Counted from the first letter of the stretch, positions 21,686 to 30,105 are shown. The stretch is DNA of 64,000 nt from Palsa-892 sp035295845 (GCA_035295845.1 DATGIF010000028.1:233147-297146), one strand, 5' to 3'. Made by a program: numbers and translations. Notes: generated from the sequence alone by a model not told the origin.

Positions 21686-22567
21686 TTAGGCGGCCTCCTT
21701 TAGCTTGGCCATCTCATCGGCCAGCACCCAAAGGGCGCGGTTCAGCTTCACGTCACCGTCCACCGATTGAATCGGGCGGGTGTGACGATGAATGATCCGG
21801 CCTTCTGAGTTGGCTTGCGAGTAGCCGATGCCACCACGCACAAGATTTTCTTGCACGCGGTTGAAAGTCCGCCACAGGTCATTGCCGGTGTCTTCCGGCC
21901 GCCGACCCGCGTTGAGCGCGGACGCCTTGATGGGGGAGTCGCCTTCAAAGCGGAGCTGAGCCGCCGCCGTAGCGAACGCCTGTTGCTCCGGGGCCGCCAG
22001 CATGAGCGTTTGGAAGCGCCCAACCTTCTCGGCCACATGGTCAACCTCATCAATGACGCGGTAAGCGCCGTCGATGACTTGACCTACCACGTCGCCCTTA
22101 TGCGGCACGCGAACGTGCGCGTTCGGACGGCTGTGATCGGACACCACCATGCCGTTGAGGCAGATGAGACGAAACCAGCCCATGAACAGTTCATAGGCTG
22201 ACGTACCATCGTGCGAATTCAGCAGGCACACCTCAGGCACGCTATCGCCGACCGCGCGAGCGACAAGGCCGCTCTTGCGAAAGCGAATCATGTGCTTGGT
22301 AAAGCCGCGCTTCATTTCGTCTTTCGATCCGCCTTGCCGAACGGCAACCGGCTGAAAGCCTTCCTTCCGCAAGCCGTCGATCACGGCGCCGGTCGGCATG
22401 TAGGTGTAACGATCCGAACGGCTTTCGTGCTTCTCGATGGCGAACACCGAAGGGCACGCCTTGGCGATTTCCTCATTGCTGAGGCTCGCACCATTGCGCG
22501 ACATCAGTGACGCGCCACCACGGCCGAAGCGGTTGAAGCTACGGGTGGGGTCAAATTGAAGGTTCAT
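21686..22567 (-). CDS. DUF932 family protein
   Basis: About 293 residues. The features that match DUF932 are RSDRYTYMPTGAVIDGLRKEGF, HMIRFRK, EVCLLNSHDGTSAYELFMGW and a C-terminal NRVQENLVRGGI segment. The family is common on plasmids and phages; its biochemical role is not established to my knowledge. The start at 22567 is preceded by CAAAGGAGACCAAGC. It is read from a promoter wrapped in two tandem palindromes about 50 bases upstream. Confidence 0.8.
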   Translation of the reverse strand: MNLQFDPTRSFNRFGRGGASLMSRNGASLSNEEIAKACPSVFAIEKHESRSDRYTYMPTGAVIDGLRKEGFQPVAVRQGGSKDEMKRGFTKHMIRFRKSGLVARAVGDSVPEVCLLNSHDGTSAYELFMGWFRLICLNGMVVSDHSRPNAHVRVPHKGDVVGQVIDGAYRVIDEVDHVAEKVGRFQTLMLAAPEQQAFATAAAQLRFEGDSPIKASALNAGRRPEDTGNDLWRTFNRVQENLVRGGIGYSQANSEGRIIHRHTRPIQSVDGDVKLNRALWVLADEMAKLKEAA

Positions 22568-22613
22568 GCTTGGTCTCCTTTGTGTCCGGGCGTGATTGCC
22601 CATGACCATTCCT

Positions 22614-22646
22614 TTATAGGGCATAATGCCCTAGGGCGTCAAGCCC
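22614..22646 (-). promoter_or_regulatory. promoter with two tandem 13-bp operators (DUF932 gene)
   Basis: On the minus strand TTGACG and CTATAA are 17 bases apart. Two palindromes of the form GGGC-N5-GCCC (22619-22631 and 22634-22646) sit head to tail with a TA between, covering both hexamers. The distal copy is identical to one at the second promoter near 23170. Confidence 0.7.
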
Positions 22647-22653
22647 AAAAATA

Positions 22654-22674
22654 AACCCCGCCAATGGCGGGGTT
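22654..22674 (-). terminator. intrinsic terminator after the 75-aa protein gene
   Basis: AACCCCGCC pairs with GGCGGGGTT around a three-base loop. On the minus strand it is followed by TATTTTT. It separates the 22703-22930 gene from the DUF932 promoter. Confidence 0.75.
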
Positions 22675-22702
22675 GGAGGCAGGCGCCGGGGATTGCAGCT
22701 TG

Positions 22703-22930
22703 TTAATTGTCGAATTCGGCGACCGTTGCCATCGTGTGACCGGCAACGAATGCATCCCATGCGGATCGAATGGCGGTAAGGCGATCATTCATCGCGATCA
22801 CCCTTAGCTCGTTACCGGCGCGCTTTGCAGATTCGATGGCCGCTTCAATTCGTGATTCGGTAAGTCCAACTATTCTGCAAAAGTCATCGGTGATATTGAG
22901 CGCATTGTATTGCTCGATGGGCTTCTCCAT
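22703..22930 (-). CDS. unknown helical protein (75 aa)
   Basis: CAAAGGAGACCTGAA precedes the ATG. The product is helical (TESRIEAAIESAKRAGNELR and AIRSAWDAFVAGHTMA). No motif recognised. It ends at a terminator. Confidence 0.55.
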   Translation of the reverse strand: MEKPIEQYNALNITDDFCRIVGLTESRIEAAIESAKRAGNELRVIAMNDRLTAIRSAWDAFVAGHTMATVAEFDN

Positions 22931-22931
22931 T

Positions 22932-23141
22932 TCAGGTCTCCTTTGCTTTCTTTCGTGATTGACGGAATTTGGGGCAATCGCATTTTGGATACGGCGCCAT
23001 CGTGTGAGCTGCGCAATCGTGCGGGGCGCCGTGGAAATGCTGGGCCAGCGTATGACCGCATACGCACATGCGGGTCAGGTCGCCATCGAAGGTGTAGCGG
23101 CCATTGCGCTGATCGCGGTTCTGTCTGTGTTTCGTTTCCAT
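22932..23141 (-). CDS. small Cys/His-rich protein, possibly leaderless mRNA (69 aa)
   Basis: MCVCGHTLAQHFHGAPHDCA followed by KCDCPKFR gives five cysteines and four histidines suitable for zinc. No Shine-Dalgarno sequence precedes the ATG. The promoter's -10 box ends only 8 bases before the start codon, so the transcript would have almost no leader. Confidence 0.6.
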   Translation of the reverse strand: METKHRQNRDQRNGRYTFDGDLTRMCVCGHTLAQHFHGAPHDCAAHTMAPYPKCDCPKFRQSRKKAKET

Positions 23142-23149
23142 GATTAGGA

Positions 23150-23182
23150 TAATAGGGCAATTCGCCCTAGGGCGTCAAGCCC
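23150..23182 (-). promoter_or_regulatory. second promoter with the same tandem operators
   Basis: TTGACG and CTATTA are 17 bases apart on the minus strand. GGGCAATTCGCCC (23155-23167) and GGGCGTCAAGCCC (23170-23182) are separated by TA. The layout is the same as at 22614-22646, and one palindrome is identical. Confidence 0.7.
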
Positions 23183-23202
23183 TATTTTTATGTGCGAATA
23201 AG

Positions 23203-23230
23203 AAGCCCCGATCAGCAATGACCGGGGCTT
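23203..23230 (-). terminator. intrinsic terminator after the 172-aa protein gene
   Basis: AAGCCCCG pairs with CGGGGCTT around a 12-base loop, followed on the minus strand by TCTTATT. It ends the operon starting near 24133. Confidence 0.65.
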
Positions 23231-23243
23231 AAGCCGTTTTGAT

Positions 23244-23762
23244 TTACGTTGAGGCGTCGCCAATCCTCACTTCATAGTATTTGACTTGCCGCCGACGCTT
23301 CTTAATGGCGGTGGCGATTCGCTTCGCTCGCGTTTCGAGGCGGGCGAGTGCGCGCCGCGCGCGTTCTGCACGGACGGCGACGTGATCGACCGGCGGCTTC
23401 GTCGCCTTCGGCTTTTCGTCGGCTGGCATTCTTGTCTTGCCGTCGAATTGCCAGAAGCCGGTAACGCGACGTGAGAGTCGCCGATAGTTTTGCCACGGCA
23501 CGCTGTATCCGTCATGGATCATTCCGTGGCTGATGACGAAGACGTGCCCCGGCACGCGGACAATGAACGGCCCCATGTGCGCGCGGTCTTCGCAGAATGC
23601 CCGCACTGTCGGCGCCTTGGCGAAATCGAACGTGCCGCTGTCGGTGACGCGCCAACCGAGTCTGCGCATCACCTCGATGGTCTCGTTGCAGTACGTGCCT
23701 TGGACCGGCTTGCCCTTCTTCCACCGGCGCAGCCGCCGGTACTTGCGCTCGACTTTGCTCAC
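23244..23762 (-). CDS. unknown phage protein, papain-like fold possible (172 aa)
   Basis: GTG start with GGAG eight bases before. The centre (GTYCNETIEVMRRLGW, then GPFIVRVPGHVFVISHGMIH) has a Cys followed about 50 residues later by a GHVFVI strand. That is the order of Cys and His in C39/NlpC-type folds. The similarity is loose and catalysis unproven. The C-terminal 60 residues are Arg/Lys/Ala-rich. Confidence 0.55.
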   Translation of the reverse strand: MSKVERKYRRLRRWKKGKPVQGTYCNETIEVMRRLGWRVTDSGTFDFAKAPTVRAFCEDRAHMGPFIVRVPGHVFVISHGMIHDGYSVPWQNYRRLSRRVTGFWQFDGKTRMPADEKPKATKPPVDHVAVRAERARRALARLETRAKRIATAIKKRRRQVKYYEVRIGDAST

Positions 23763-23780
23763 CGGGACTCCGGTGATGAC

Positions 23781-23846
23781 TTAGATGGCGCGAGGGCCGC
23801 AGAACGCGCGCCCCTCGCGGTCGATGATCGGATCATTGAGCATCAT
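23781..23846 (-). CDS. possible 21-aa peptide
   Basis: MMLNDPIIDREGRAFCGPRA plus one residue. Its start overlaps the upstream stop (TGATGATG) and it fills the space before the next GTG. Very short, so low confidence. Confidence 0.25.
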   Translation of the reverse strand: MMLNDPIIDREGRAFCGPRAI

Positions 23847-24133
23847 CACGCCGCCTCCGCCAGAAGCCTGTCGCGCTTGGCAACAAGCGATTGATGGATG
23901 CGCTCGGCGACACTCCATTCGGCGGGCAAGATGCTGCGCTTGTTATACGCATCAATCTTCTGATTGAGCCGCCTTAGCTCGCGCTCGCGCGCTTCGCGTT
24001 GTGTTGCGGCTTTCGCCAGCTCACGCCCGCGTTTCATAGTTTCTTTCCAGAGCCGTTCGCTTTCGGCGATACGCTCCGGTGTCCACAGTTTCCTGTTCAG
24101 GAAATCGGGAAGCGTCAGGTCGATGTCAGTCAT
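23846..24133 (-). CDS. coiled-coil small protein, first gene of the leftward block (95 aa)
   Basis: AAAAGGAGACCAAGCCA precedes the ATG. It begins TDIDLTLPDFLNRKLWTPER and continues as charged helices (AKAATQREARERELRRLNQK). Unknown role. Confidence 0.55.
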   Translation of the reverse strand: MTDIDLTLPDFLNRKLWTPERIAESERLWKETMKRGRELAKAATQREARERELRRLNQKIDAYNKRSILPAEWSVAERIHQSLVAKRDRLLAEAA

Positions 24134-24335
24134 TGGCTTGGTCTCCTTTTTTAATTCACGCACGCATTATAGCAAACGAGTTTTTTCAGAATTTCGAGAA
24201 TCAATGACTTAGCGGCGACCGCCTTTCTGTTTGCGCCGTGAAATTGCGAAAAAAAATTTACTTGACTCGACTTTTTGAATTTTTTTGTGAGCGACGATGG
24301 ATGCGAAATAACAAGAACAAAAAAAGAGAATCAAA
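24134..24335. promoter_or_regulatory. divergent control region before the late genes, three GANTC sites
   Basis: An AT-rich 200 bases between the leftward block and the terminase gene. TTGACT at 24262-24267 could be a -35 box for the late genes, but the matching -10 is poor (TTGTGA), which suggests an activated promoter. GANTC sites occur at 24198-24202, 24264-24268 (overlapping the -35) and 24328-24332. Confidence 0.5.
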
Positions 24336-24794
24336 ATGGGGCGCCCGCAATATGTGCCGACTGAAAAGGACAGAAGGCACGTCGAGCTAGAGCTGTCGCT
24401 TGGCGGCAAGGAAGCCGACATCTGCGCGATTCTCGAAATTGATGAGAAGACCTTTCGCAAGCATTTCGCCGCAGAGATTGCCGCAGGCGTCGAGGGCGCG
24501 AGTAGGCGCGTGGCGCACGCGCTTTACGAAAACGCGGTCGGGCGCCCGGCCGAATACAACGCCAAGGGCAAGCTGATCCGCGAGGAAATCAAGCCGCAGC
24601 TTGGTGCGCAAAAATACTGGCTGGCTTGCCGTGCCGGTTGGTACGAATACGCGCCGCCGAAGCTTCCGAATCCGAATAAGGCAGCGACGCCGCTTGGAAG
24701 GAAACAGCAGGCCACGGCCGATGCGATGACCGCAGCCAAGGGCACGAGCTGGGAAGATGTTCTAGGCAAGTCGCCCGCGCCGTCGCGTCAGTAA
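24336..24794 (+). CDS. terminase small subunit
   Basis: First late gene, directly before the large subunit. The N-terminus has a helix-turn-helix (LGGKEADICAILEIDEKTFR) used by small subunits to bind packaging sites. A helical oligomerisation region follows (GVEGASRRVAHALYENAVGR), then LGAQKYWLACRAGW. At 152 residues it has a normal length. Confidence 0.78.
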   Translation: MGRPQYVPTEKDRRHVELELSLGGKEADICAILEIDEKTFRKHFAAEIAAGVEGASRRVAHALYENAVGRPAEYNAKGKLIREEIKPQLGAQKYWLACRAGWYEYAPPKLPNPNKAATPLGRKQQATADAMTAAKGTSWEDVLGKSPAPSRQ

Positions 24795-26492
24795 ATGAAA
24801 AAGTGGAATTTTGCGTGCCCTGATTGGGAAGACCGCATTAGGGCGCGCGAATCATTACTGCCTGATTTGCCGCTTTACGATGAACAGGTGCGGAAGGCTC
24901 TTATTGTCTTCGGCAAGCTGCACATTCCCGATGTTGTCGGCACGCCATCGTTCGCGGATGTCGGCAAAGATTGGATTTACGATCCCGTTCGCGCGCTATT
25001 CGGTTCCCTCGACCCGGATACGATGATCAGGCATGTGCGCGAGATTTTCCAGCTCGTGCCGAAGAAGAATGCCAAGACCACGAATGGCGCCGCTATTATG
25101 GTCACGGCGTTGGCGCTGAACATCCGGCCGCGCGCTGAATTCCTTTTGATCGGCCCGACGCAAACGGTTTCCGACCGCGCTTTTGAGCAAGCGGTTGGCA
25201 TGATTCAGAATGACCCTGAAGGGTATCTGCAAAAGCGGATGCATATTCAGGATCACCGCAAGCGCATCATCGACCGTATGAACGGCGCGATGCTGTCGGT
25301 GAAAACATTCGACACCAAGATTGTCACCGGCGCCAAGCCTGCTGGCGTTCTCATTGATGAGCTGCACGAAATTTCGTCGATGGCTGACGCCGACCGCGTA
25401 ATTGGACAGCTACGCGGTGGCATTATCTCGCAGAGCGAAGGCTTTCTTATTTTCATCACTACGCAATCCGAACGGCCGCCCGCTGGCGTGTTCAGGATCG
25501 AGTTGAGTAAGGCGCGCGCAATCCGCGACGGTCGGATTGAGGGCGCGATGCTCCCGCTGCTTTATGAATTCCCGGCGGATATGATCAAGTCCGGCGAATG
25601 GGAAAATCCGAAGAACTGGCCGATGGTGACGCCGAATCTTGGATGCGGTCTCACCATCGAGCGCCTTGTTGAAGATGCCCGCGATGCCAAGTTTGCTGGC
25701 GAACAGGAATACCGCCGCTGGGCATCACAGCATTTGAATATCGAGATTGGTCTTGCGCTCGCAGATGATCGTTGGCCCGGCGCCGATTTTTGGGAGGCGA
25801 TGGGCGACACCAAGCTGACGCTTGAACAGATTATCTCGCGCTCGGATGTCGGCGTTTTTGGAATTGACGGCGGCGGCCTCGACGATCTTTTGGGCCTCGC
25901 ATTCATTGGCCGTGATCGCGAAACCCGCGAATGGCTTCATTGGTCGCACACATGGGCGCATCAGTCCGTGTTTGAGCGCCGCAAGGAAATCGCAGCGCGC
26001 CTGTTGGATTTTCAACAGGATGGCGAATTGACCGTGGTGAAAGAGCTGGGCAGCGACGTTCGGCAGATTGCTGAGATTGTCGCGTGGATCGACTCGCTTG
26101 GAATCCTGCCTGAGAAAAATGCCATCGGCGTTGACCCGGTTGGCATCGGGCAAATCGTCGATGAAATCGCGGCGATGGGATTGGACACCACGCGCATCGT
26201 TGGCGTCCCGCAAGGATGGAAGCTGAACGGCGCTATCAAGGCGCTTGAGCGCAAGCTGGCCGAACGCACGTTCACCCACGCCGGGCAGGCGCTTATGGCT
26301 TGGTGCGTTGGCAACGCCAAGGCTGAGCCGCGCGGTAATGCAATCAGCATAACGAAGCAGGCGGCCGGTAAGGCGAAAATCGACACGCTGATGGCGACCT
26401 TCAATGCGGCATCGTTGATGAGTTTGAATCCAGAAGCGATGGGCGCCCTCAAGTCTCCTTATGAGAATGAGGGCTTTTCCATCAAAAAGTGA
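24795..26492 (+). CDS. terminase large subunit
   Basis: The N-terminal ATPase has a Walker A VPKKNAKTT (about 88-96) preceded by the REIFQL segment and a Walker B VLIDELHE (about 185-192). The C-terminal nuclease has acidic clusters in VFGIDGGGLDDLLGL and GVDPVGIGQIVDEI. At 565 residues it matches the Terminase_1 (HK97-type) family. It cuts and pumps phage DNA into proheads. It starts at the base after the small-subunit stop. Confidence 0.93.
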   Translation: MKKWNFACPDWEDRIRARESLLPDLPLYDEQVRKALIVFGKLHIPDVVGTPSFADVGKDWIYDPVRALFGSLDPDTMIRHVREIFQLVPKKNAKTTNGAAIMVTALALNIRPRAEFLLIGPTQTVSDRAFEQAVGMIQNDPEGYLQKRMHIQDHRKRIIDRMNGAMLSVKTFDTKIVTGAKPAGVLIDELHEISSMADADRVIGQLRGGIISQSEGFLIFITTQSERPPAGVFRIELSKARAIRDGRIEGAMLPLLYEFPADMIKSGEWENPKNWPMVTPNLGCGLTIERLVEDARDAKFAGEQEYRRWASQHLNIEIGLALADDRWPGADFWEAMGDTKLTLEQIISRSDVGVFGIDGGGLDDLLGLAFIGRDRETREWLHWSHTWAHQSVFERRKEIAARLLDFQQDGELTVVKELGSDVRQIAEIVAWIDSLGILPEKNAIGVDPVGIGQIVDEIAAMGLDTTRIVGVPQGWKLNGAIKALERKLAERTFTHAGQALMAWCVGNAKAEPRGNAISITKQAAGKAKIDTLMATFNAASLMSLNPEAMGALKSPYENEGFSIKK

Positions 26493-26501
26493 GGAAGCGA
26501 T

Positions 26502-26672
26502 ATGGCGCGGAAATTCTTGTTGTCGCTGAAATCATTCGTTGATGAGCGCGACCTGATTTTCCTGATCGGCCTTGGCCTAATCTGCTACGGCTGCGCGTTG
26601 ATCTATTTGCCGATGGCCTACATCGTGCCCGGCGCAATCCTTGTGCATCAAGCAAGCGCAAGACAAAAATGA
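26502..26672 (+). CDS. tiny membrane protein between terminase and portal (56 aa)
   Basis: GAGGAAGCG precedes the ATG. One or two hydrophobic helices (LIFLIGLGLICYGCALIYLP, MAYIVPGAILV). Small membrane proteins at this spot occur in some HK97-type phages; the role is unknown. Confidence 0.5.
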   Translation: MARKFLLSLKSFVDERDLIFLIGLGLICYGCALIYLPMAYIVPGAILVHQASARQK

Positions 26673-26693
26673 AAATAAAAAAAGGGCTGCGCA

Positions 26694-28016
26694 ATGGGAA
26701 TCCTGTCACGCCTTGATAGGCGCGTGAGCGCCGGTGCTGAGGCGCGCATTTCGCTGGAAAATCCGCAGGTCTCCCTTTCGGACCCGGCAGCCCTTCGCGA
26801 GCTTTTTGGCGCTTGGTATTCGGCGGCGAACGGGATTGAGGTAACGCCTGCGAAGGCGCTTTCCGTTCCGGCCGTGCTTTGCGCTGTCAGCTTCATCGGC
26901 GGCACCATCGCGTCGCTTCCGCTCGATCTTTACAAGGTCGATCAGGAAAAGGGGCCGATGGTCGATGAAAGCAATCCGCTTTACACGATCATCCATGATG
27001 AGGTGAATTCAGATTGCCTCACGTCATTCAAATGGCGTCAGGTAATGATGAATGGCACGTTGCTGACGGGCCGCTCATTCTCATACATCGAGCGCAACGT
27101 TGCGCAGCGCGTTGTCAATCTATGGCCGCTGAATCCCAAGGGCGTTACGATCCGCCGCAAGAACGGCCGCACATTCTATGATTACCGCGAAACGCAGAAC
27201 ACGCGGCTGATCACATACGAGGCGCCCGAAATCATCGACATTCCATTCCTGTTGGATGTCGATGTCATCAGTCACATCAATCTCGTTTCCAACATGCGCG
27301 ACACGTTCGCGCTCTGCATTGCCGCGCAGGAATACGCCACCAAGTATTTCGCCAACGGTGGCGTCCCGCCGCTTGCCTTAAAAGGACCGGCCGCCACGGC
27401 GGCGGCCGTGAAGCGCGCCGCCAACGATGTTCTTGAAGCGGTGCGCGACGCCAACGCGCAGAATCGCAACATGGTGTATTTGCCCGGCGGCCACGAGTTG
27501 ACGCCGGTTGGCTTCAATCCCGAACAGGGCCAGCTCTTGCTCGCGCGACTGTTCCAGATTCAAGAGGTTGCGCGAATCTACAATCTGCCGCCGACCTTCC
27601 TTCACGATCTTTCGCGCGCGACCTACTCGAATGCTGAACAGGCCGATTTAAGCTTTGTGAAGCATACGCTGATGCATTGGCTGACGGCCATCGAGCAAGA
27701 GCTGAACGCCAAGCTTTTTTCCGCGCGCAATCGTAAGGCATTCGTGAAATTCAATCAGGACGAATTGCTGCGCGGCGACTTTATGTCTCGCATGGAAGGC
27801 TATTCCAACGCCGTTTCCGCCGCCGTGCTGTCGCCGAACGAAGCGCGCGCCAAGGAAGGATTGCCGCCGCTTCCCGGCGGCGACAAGCTTTACATCAACA
27901 GTGCATCGGTGCCGCTGGAAAGTGCGGGCCAGCAGCAGCAACAAAAGCAAGACACTGGCGCCGGGAAGAAGCCCGTCGATCAGGGGCAACCCAGCGATAA
28001 GACCGGGGACAAGTGA
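26694..28016 (+). CDS. portal protein, HK97 family
   Basis: The 440-residue product has the HK97 portal pattern: VPAVLCAVSFIGGTIASLPL, WRQVMMNGTLLTGRSFSYIE, the NLPPTFLHDLSRATYSNAEQ segment, and a Gln/Lys-rich C-terminal tail. It forms the 12-part ring at one capsid vertex through which DNA passes. It lies between terminase and protease as expected. Confidence 0.93.
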   Translation: MGILSRLDRRVSAGAEARISLENPQVSLSDPAALRELFGAWYSAANGIEVTPAKALSVPAVLCAVSFIGGTIASLPLDLYKVDQEKGPMVDESNPLYTIIHDEVNSDCLTSFKWRQVMMNGTLLTGRSFSYIERNVAQRVVNLWPLNPKGVTIRRKNGRTFYDYRETQNTRLITYEAPEIIDIPFLLDVDVISHINLVSNMRDTFALCIAAQEYATKYFANGGVPPLALKGPAATAAAVKRAANDVLEAVRDANAQNRNMVYLPGGHELTPVGFNPEQGQLLLARLFQIQEVARIYNLPPTFLHDLSRATYSNAEQADLSFVKHTLMHWLTAIEQELNAKLFSARNRKAFVKFNQDELLRGDFMSRMEGYSNAVSAAVLSPNEARAKEGLPPLPGGDKLYINSASVPLESAGQQQQQKQDTGAGKKPVDQGQPSDKTGDK

Positions 28017-28017
28017 T

Positions 28018-28629
28018 ATGCCGGACACCAAGAAAGAGGTACGCGCAATCGGCGTTGTCGAGATGCGCGCTACCGATGGGCAGCCGAAGAAGATTGTCGG
28101 CTATGCTGCCGTGTTCAATTCCATTACGGATATTGGCGGCTATTTCCGCGAACAGATTGCGCCCGGCGCATTTGCCGACGCTATCGGCAGCGATGACGTG
28201 CGCGCGCTGTTCAACCACGATTCCAATTTCGTTCTTGGGCGGAATACTGCCGGGACGCTCGTGCTTCGCGAGGATGACAAGGGACTCGCTTTCGAGGTTA
28301 CGCCGCCCGACACGCAATGGGCGAAAGACCTGATGGCGAGCATTGATCGCGGCGACGTGACGCAATGCTCATTTGCGTTTCGTGCGCGCAAAGAGGAATG
28401 GGATGAATCCGATCCCAAGGCGCTACCCCTTCGCACTTTGCTCAGGTGCGATCTTTCTGATGTGAGCATTGTGACTTATCCCGCGTATGAAGACACGTCA
28501 GCCGCGCTGCGCTCATTGGATAGCTACCGCAAGGAGCGTGAAGCGGCGAAATCGACGCTATCGCCGGTCGGCCAGCTTTTGCAGGCGCGATTGAGGATGC
28601 AGCAAAAATTGAGATTCCGCGCGCGCTGA
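28018..28629 (+). CDS. HK97-type prohead protease
   Basis: GYAAVFNSITDIGGYFREQI, then ALFNHDSNFVLGR with the catalytic His and TQCSFAF with the catalytic Ser, match peptidase family U35/S78. It cleaves scaffold and capsid proteins during maturation. The ATG at 28018 follows one base after the portal stop. Confidence 0.9.
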   Translation: MPDTKKEVRAIGVVEMRATDGQPKKIVGYAAVFNSITDIGGYFREQIAPGAFADAIGSDDVRALFNHDSNFVLGRNTAGTLVLREDDKGLAFEVTPPDTQWAKDLMASIDRGDVTQCSFAFRARKEEWDESDPKALPLRTLLRCDLSDVSIVTYPAYEDTSAALRSLDSYRKEREAAKSTLSPVGQLLQARLRMQQKLRFRAR

Positions 28630-28647
28630 ACGCGCTCGCAGATAGAG

Positions 28648-28671
28648 GCCGCGCTAAGCGCGGCTTTCTTA
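28648..28671 (+). terminator. intrinsic terminator before the capsid gene
   Basis: GCCGCGC-TAA-GCGCGGC followed by TTTCTTATT. It separates the packaging genes from the capsid gene, which may have its own start or rely on partial read-through. Confidence 0.75.
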
Positions 28672-28681
28672 TTGCCAGAAA

Positions 28682-28698
28682 CCGCCCTTGGGCAAGGC
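28682..28698 (+). repeat. leader element shared with the tail-tube gene, copy 1
   Basis: CCGCCCTTGGGCAAGGC, which can fold through GCCCTTGGGC or GCCTTG/CAAGGC pairings. It lies 60 bases before the major capsid start. The same 17 bases occur at 32920-32936 before the tail-tube gene. Confidence 0.7.
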
Positions 28699-28758
28699 AC
28701 ACAACAAGCTGGCAGCCGATAACGGCGGCCCAAAACAAACAAAAATGGGAAGAAAACC

Positions 28759-30054
28759 ATGACTCTCAAAGAGATTCGTGACGCGCAGGCGAAAGCTGTC
28801 GCCGACGCTCGCACTCTGATGGAAAGCATCGGCTCGGATACCACGCCTGAGAAGGCGAAGGAAATCGAGGAACAGCATGACAAGGCCATGGCGGAGTATG
28901 ACCGCCTTGAGGCTCTTGCCGTGCGCGAGCAGGAACAGATTAAGCGCGAGAATGCGCTGAACGCTGTTGCCGATCCGGTTCGGACGCCGAAGGGCGAAGA
29001 CCGCTCGGTGCCTGCCGTCGAGGTTCCTGAGGAACAGCCCGCGCCGCTCGATGACGTGCAGCGCAAGAAGGCGTTCGATTATTACCTGCGCTATGGCCTC
29101 ACCGATATGCCCGCTGACATGCGGCAGATTATGCGGCGCGCGCAGGCTGAGGCTCGCACCTTCTTGGGGCAGGGCATCTCCACCACCGGCGGCGGCGCCG
29201 CAGGTTCGGACGGCGGCTACCTCGTGCCGACCGGCTTTATGCCTGAGCTGATCAAGTCCCTCAAGGCGTGGGGTCCGATGATGGACCCGGATATTGTCCG
29301 CGTCCTGAATACGTCCACCGGCGTTTCGATCCCGTGGCCGTCGATGGACGACACCTCCAACGAGGGCGCGCTGATCGCCGAAAACACGGCCGTCAGCACC
29401 GCTGAATTGACGTTCGGCACCAAGTCGCTCGATGCGTGGAAATACACCTCCGGCGTTGTGCTGGTGTCCAACGAGTTGCTTCAGGACGCCGCGCTTGATG
29501 TCGAGACCATCGTGCGTGATGCTATGGCTGAGCGTATCGGCCGCAAGGGCAACCGCGACCTTACCACCGGCGATGGCTCGTCCAAGCCGAATGGTATCGT
29601 TCACGCCACCAGCGGCGGCGTTACGGCCGCGAGCGCGTCGGGTGTCACCTTCGATGACCTGATTGAGCTGGAACACAGCGTCGATCCGGCGTACCGCAAC
29701 GATCCGTCTTGCCGTTGGATGTTCACCGACACCACGCTGAAAATCCTTCGCAAGCTGAAGGACGGTCAGGGCCGGTACATCTGGAATCCGGCGGACGTGA
29801 AGGCGGGCGAGCCTGCCACGATCAGCGGCTATGCCTATTCGGTGAATCAGCACATGGCCGAAGCGACCACGGGCAACAAGAGCGTCATTTTCGGCGCCTT
29901 CAATCGCTACGTGCGCCGCATGGTGCTTCAGTTCAGCATCCGTCGCTTGACGGAACGCTATGCTGAGGCGGACCAAATCGGCTTCATCGGCTTTACCCGT
30001 TTCGACGGCGAGCTGTTGGACGCTGGCGCGGTCAAGGCGCTCACGCAGGCGTAA
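28759..30054 (+). CDS. major capsid protein, HK97 fold
   Basis: An N-terminal coiled-coil scaffold region (about residues 1-110) precedes the capsid domain, as in HK97 gp5. Family features include GSDGGYLVPTGFMPELIKSL, ENTAVSTAELTFGTKSLDAW and DLTTGDGSSKPNGIVHATSG. The prohead protease encoded just upstream probably removes the N-terminal region. At 431 residues it is a normal size. A terminator and a special leader precede it. Confidence 0.93.
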   Translation: MTLKEIRDAQAKAVADARTLMESIGSDTTPEKAKEIEEQHDKAMAEYDRLEALAVREQEQIKRENALNAVADPVRTPKGEDRSVPAVEVPEEQPAPLDDVQRKKAFDYYLRYGLTDMPADMRQIMRRAQAEARTFLGQGISTTGGGAAGSDGGYLVPTGFMPELIKSLKAWGPMMDPDIVRVLNTSTGVSIPWPSMDDTSNEGALIAENTAVSTAELTFGTKSLDAWKYTSGVVLVSNELLQDAALDVETIVRDAMAERIGRKGNRDLTTGDGSSKPNGIVHATSGGVTAASASGVTFDDLIELEHSVDPAYRNDPSCRWMFTDTTLKILRKLKDGQGRYIWNPADVKAGEPATISGYAYSVNQHMAEATTGNKSVIFGAFNRYVRRMVLQFSIRRLTERYAEADQIGFIGFTRFDGELLDAGAVKALTQA

Positions 30055-30074
30055 TCCACACCACCAAAATAGGG

Positions 30075-30105
30075 ACGGCGGGCTTCGGCCCGCCGTTTTT
30101 CTTTT
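30075..30105 (+). terminator. intrinsic terminator after the capsid gene
   Basis: ACGGCGGGC-TTCG-GCCCGCCGT followed by TTTTTCTTTT. A stable tetraloop hairpin. Confidence 0.85.
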
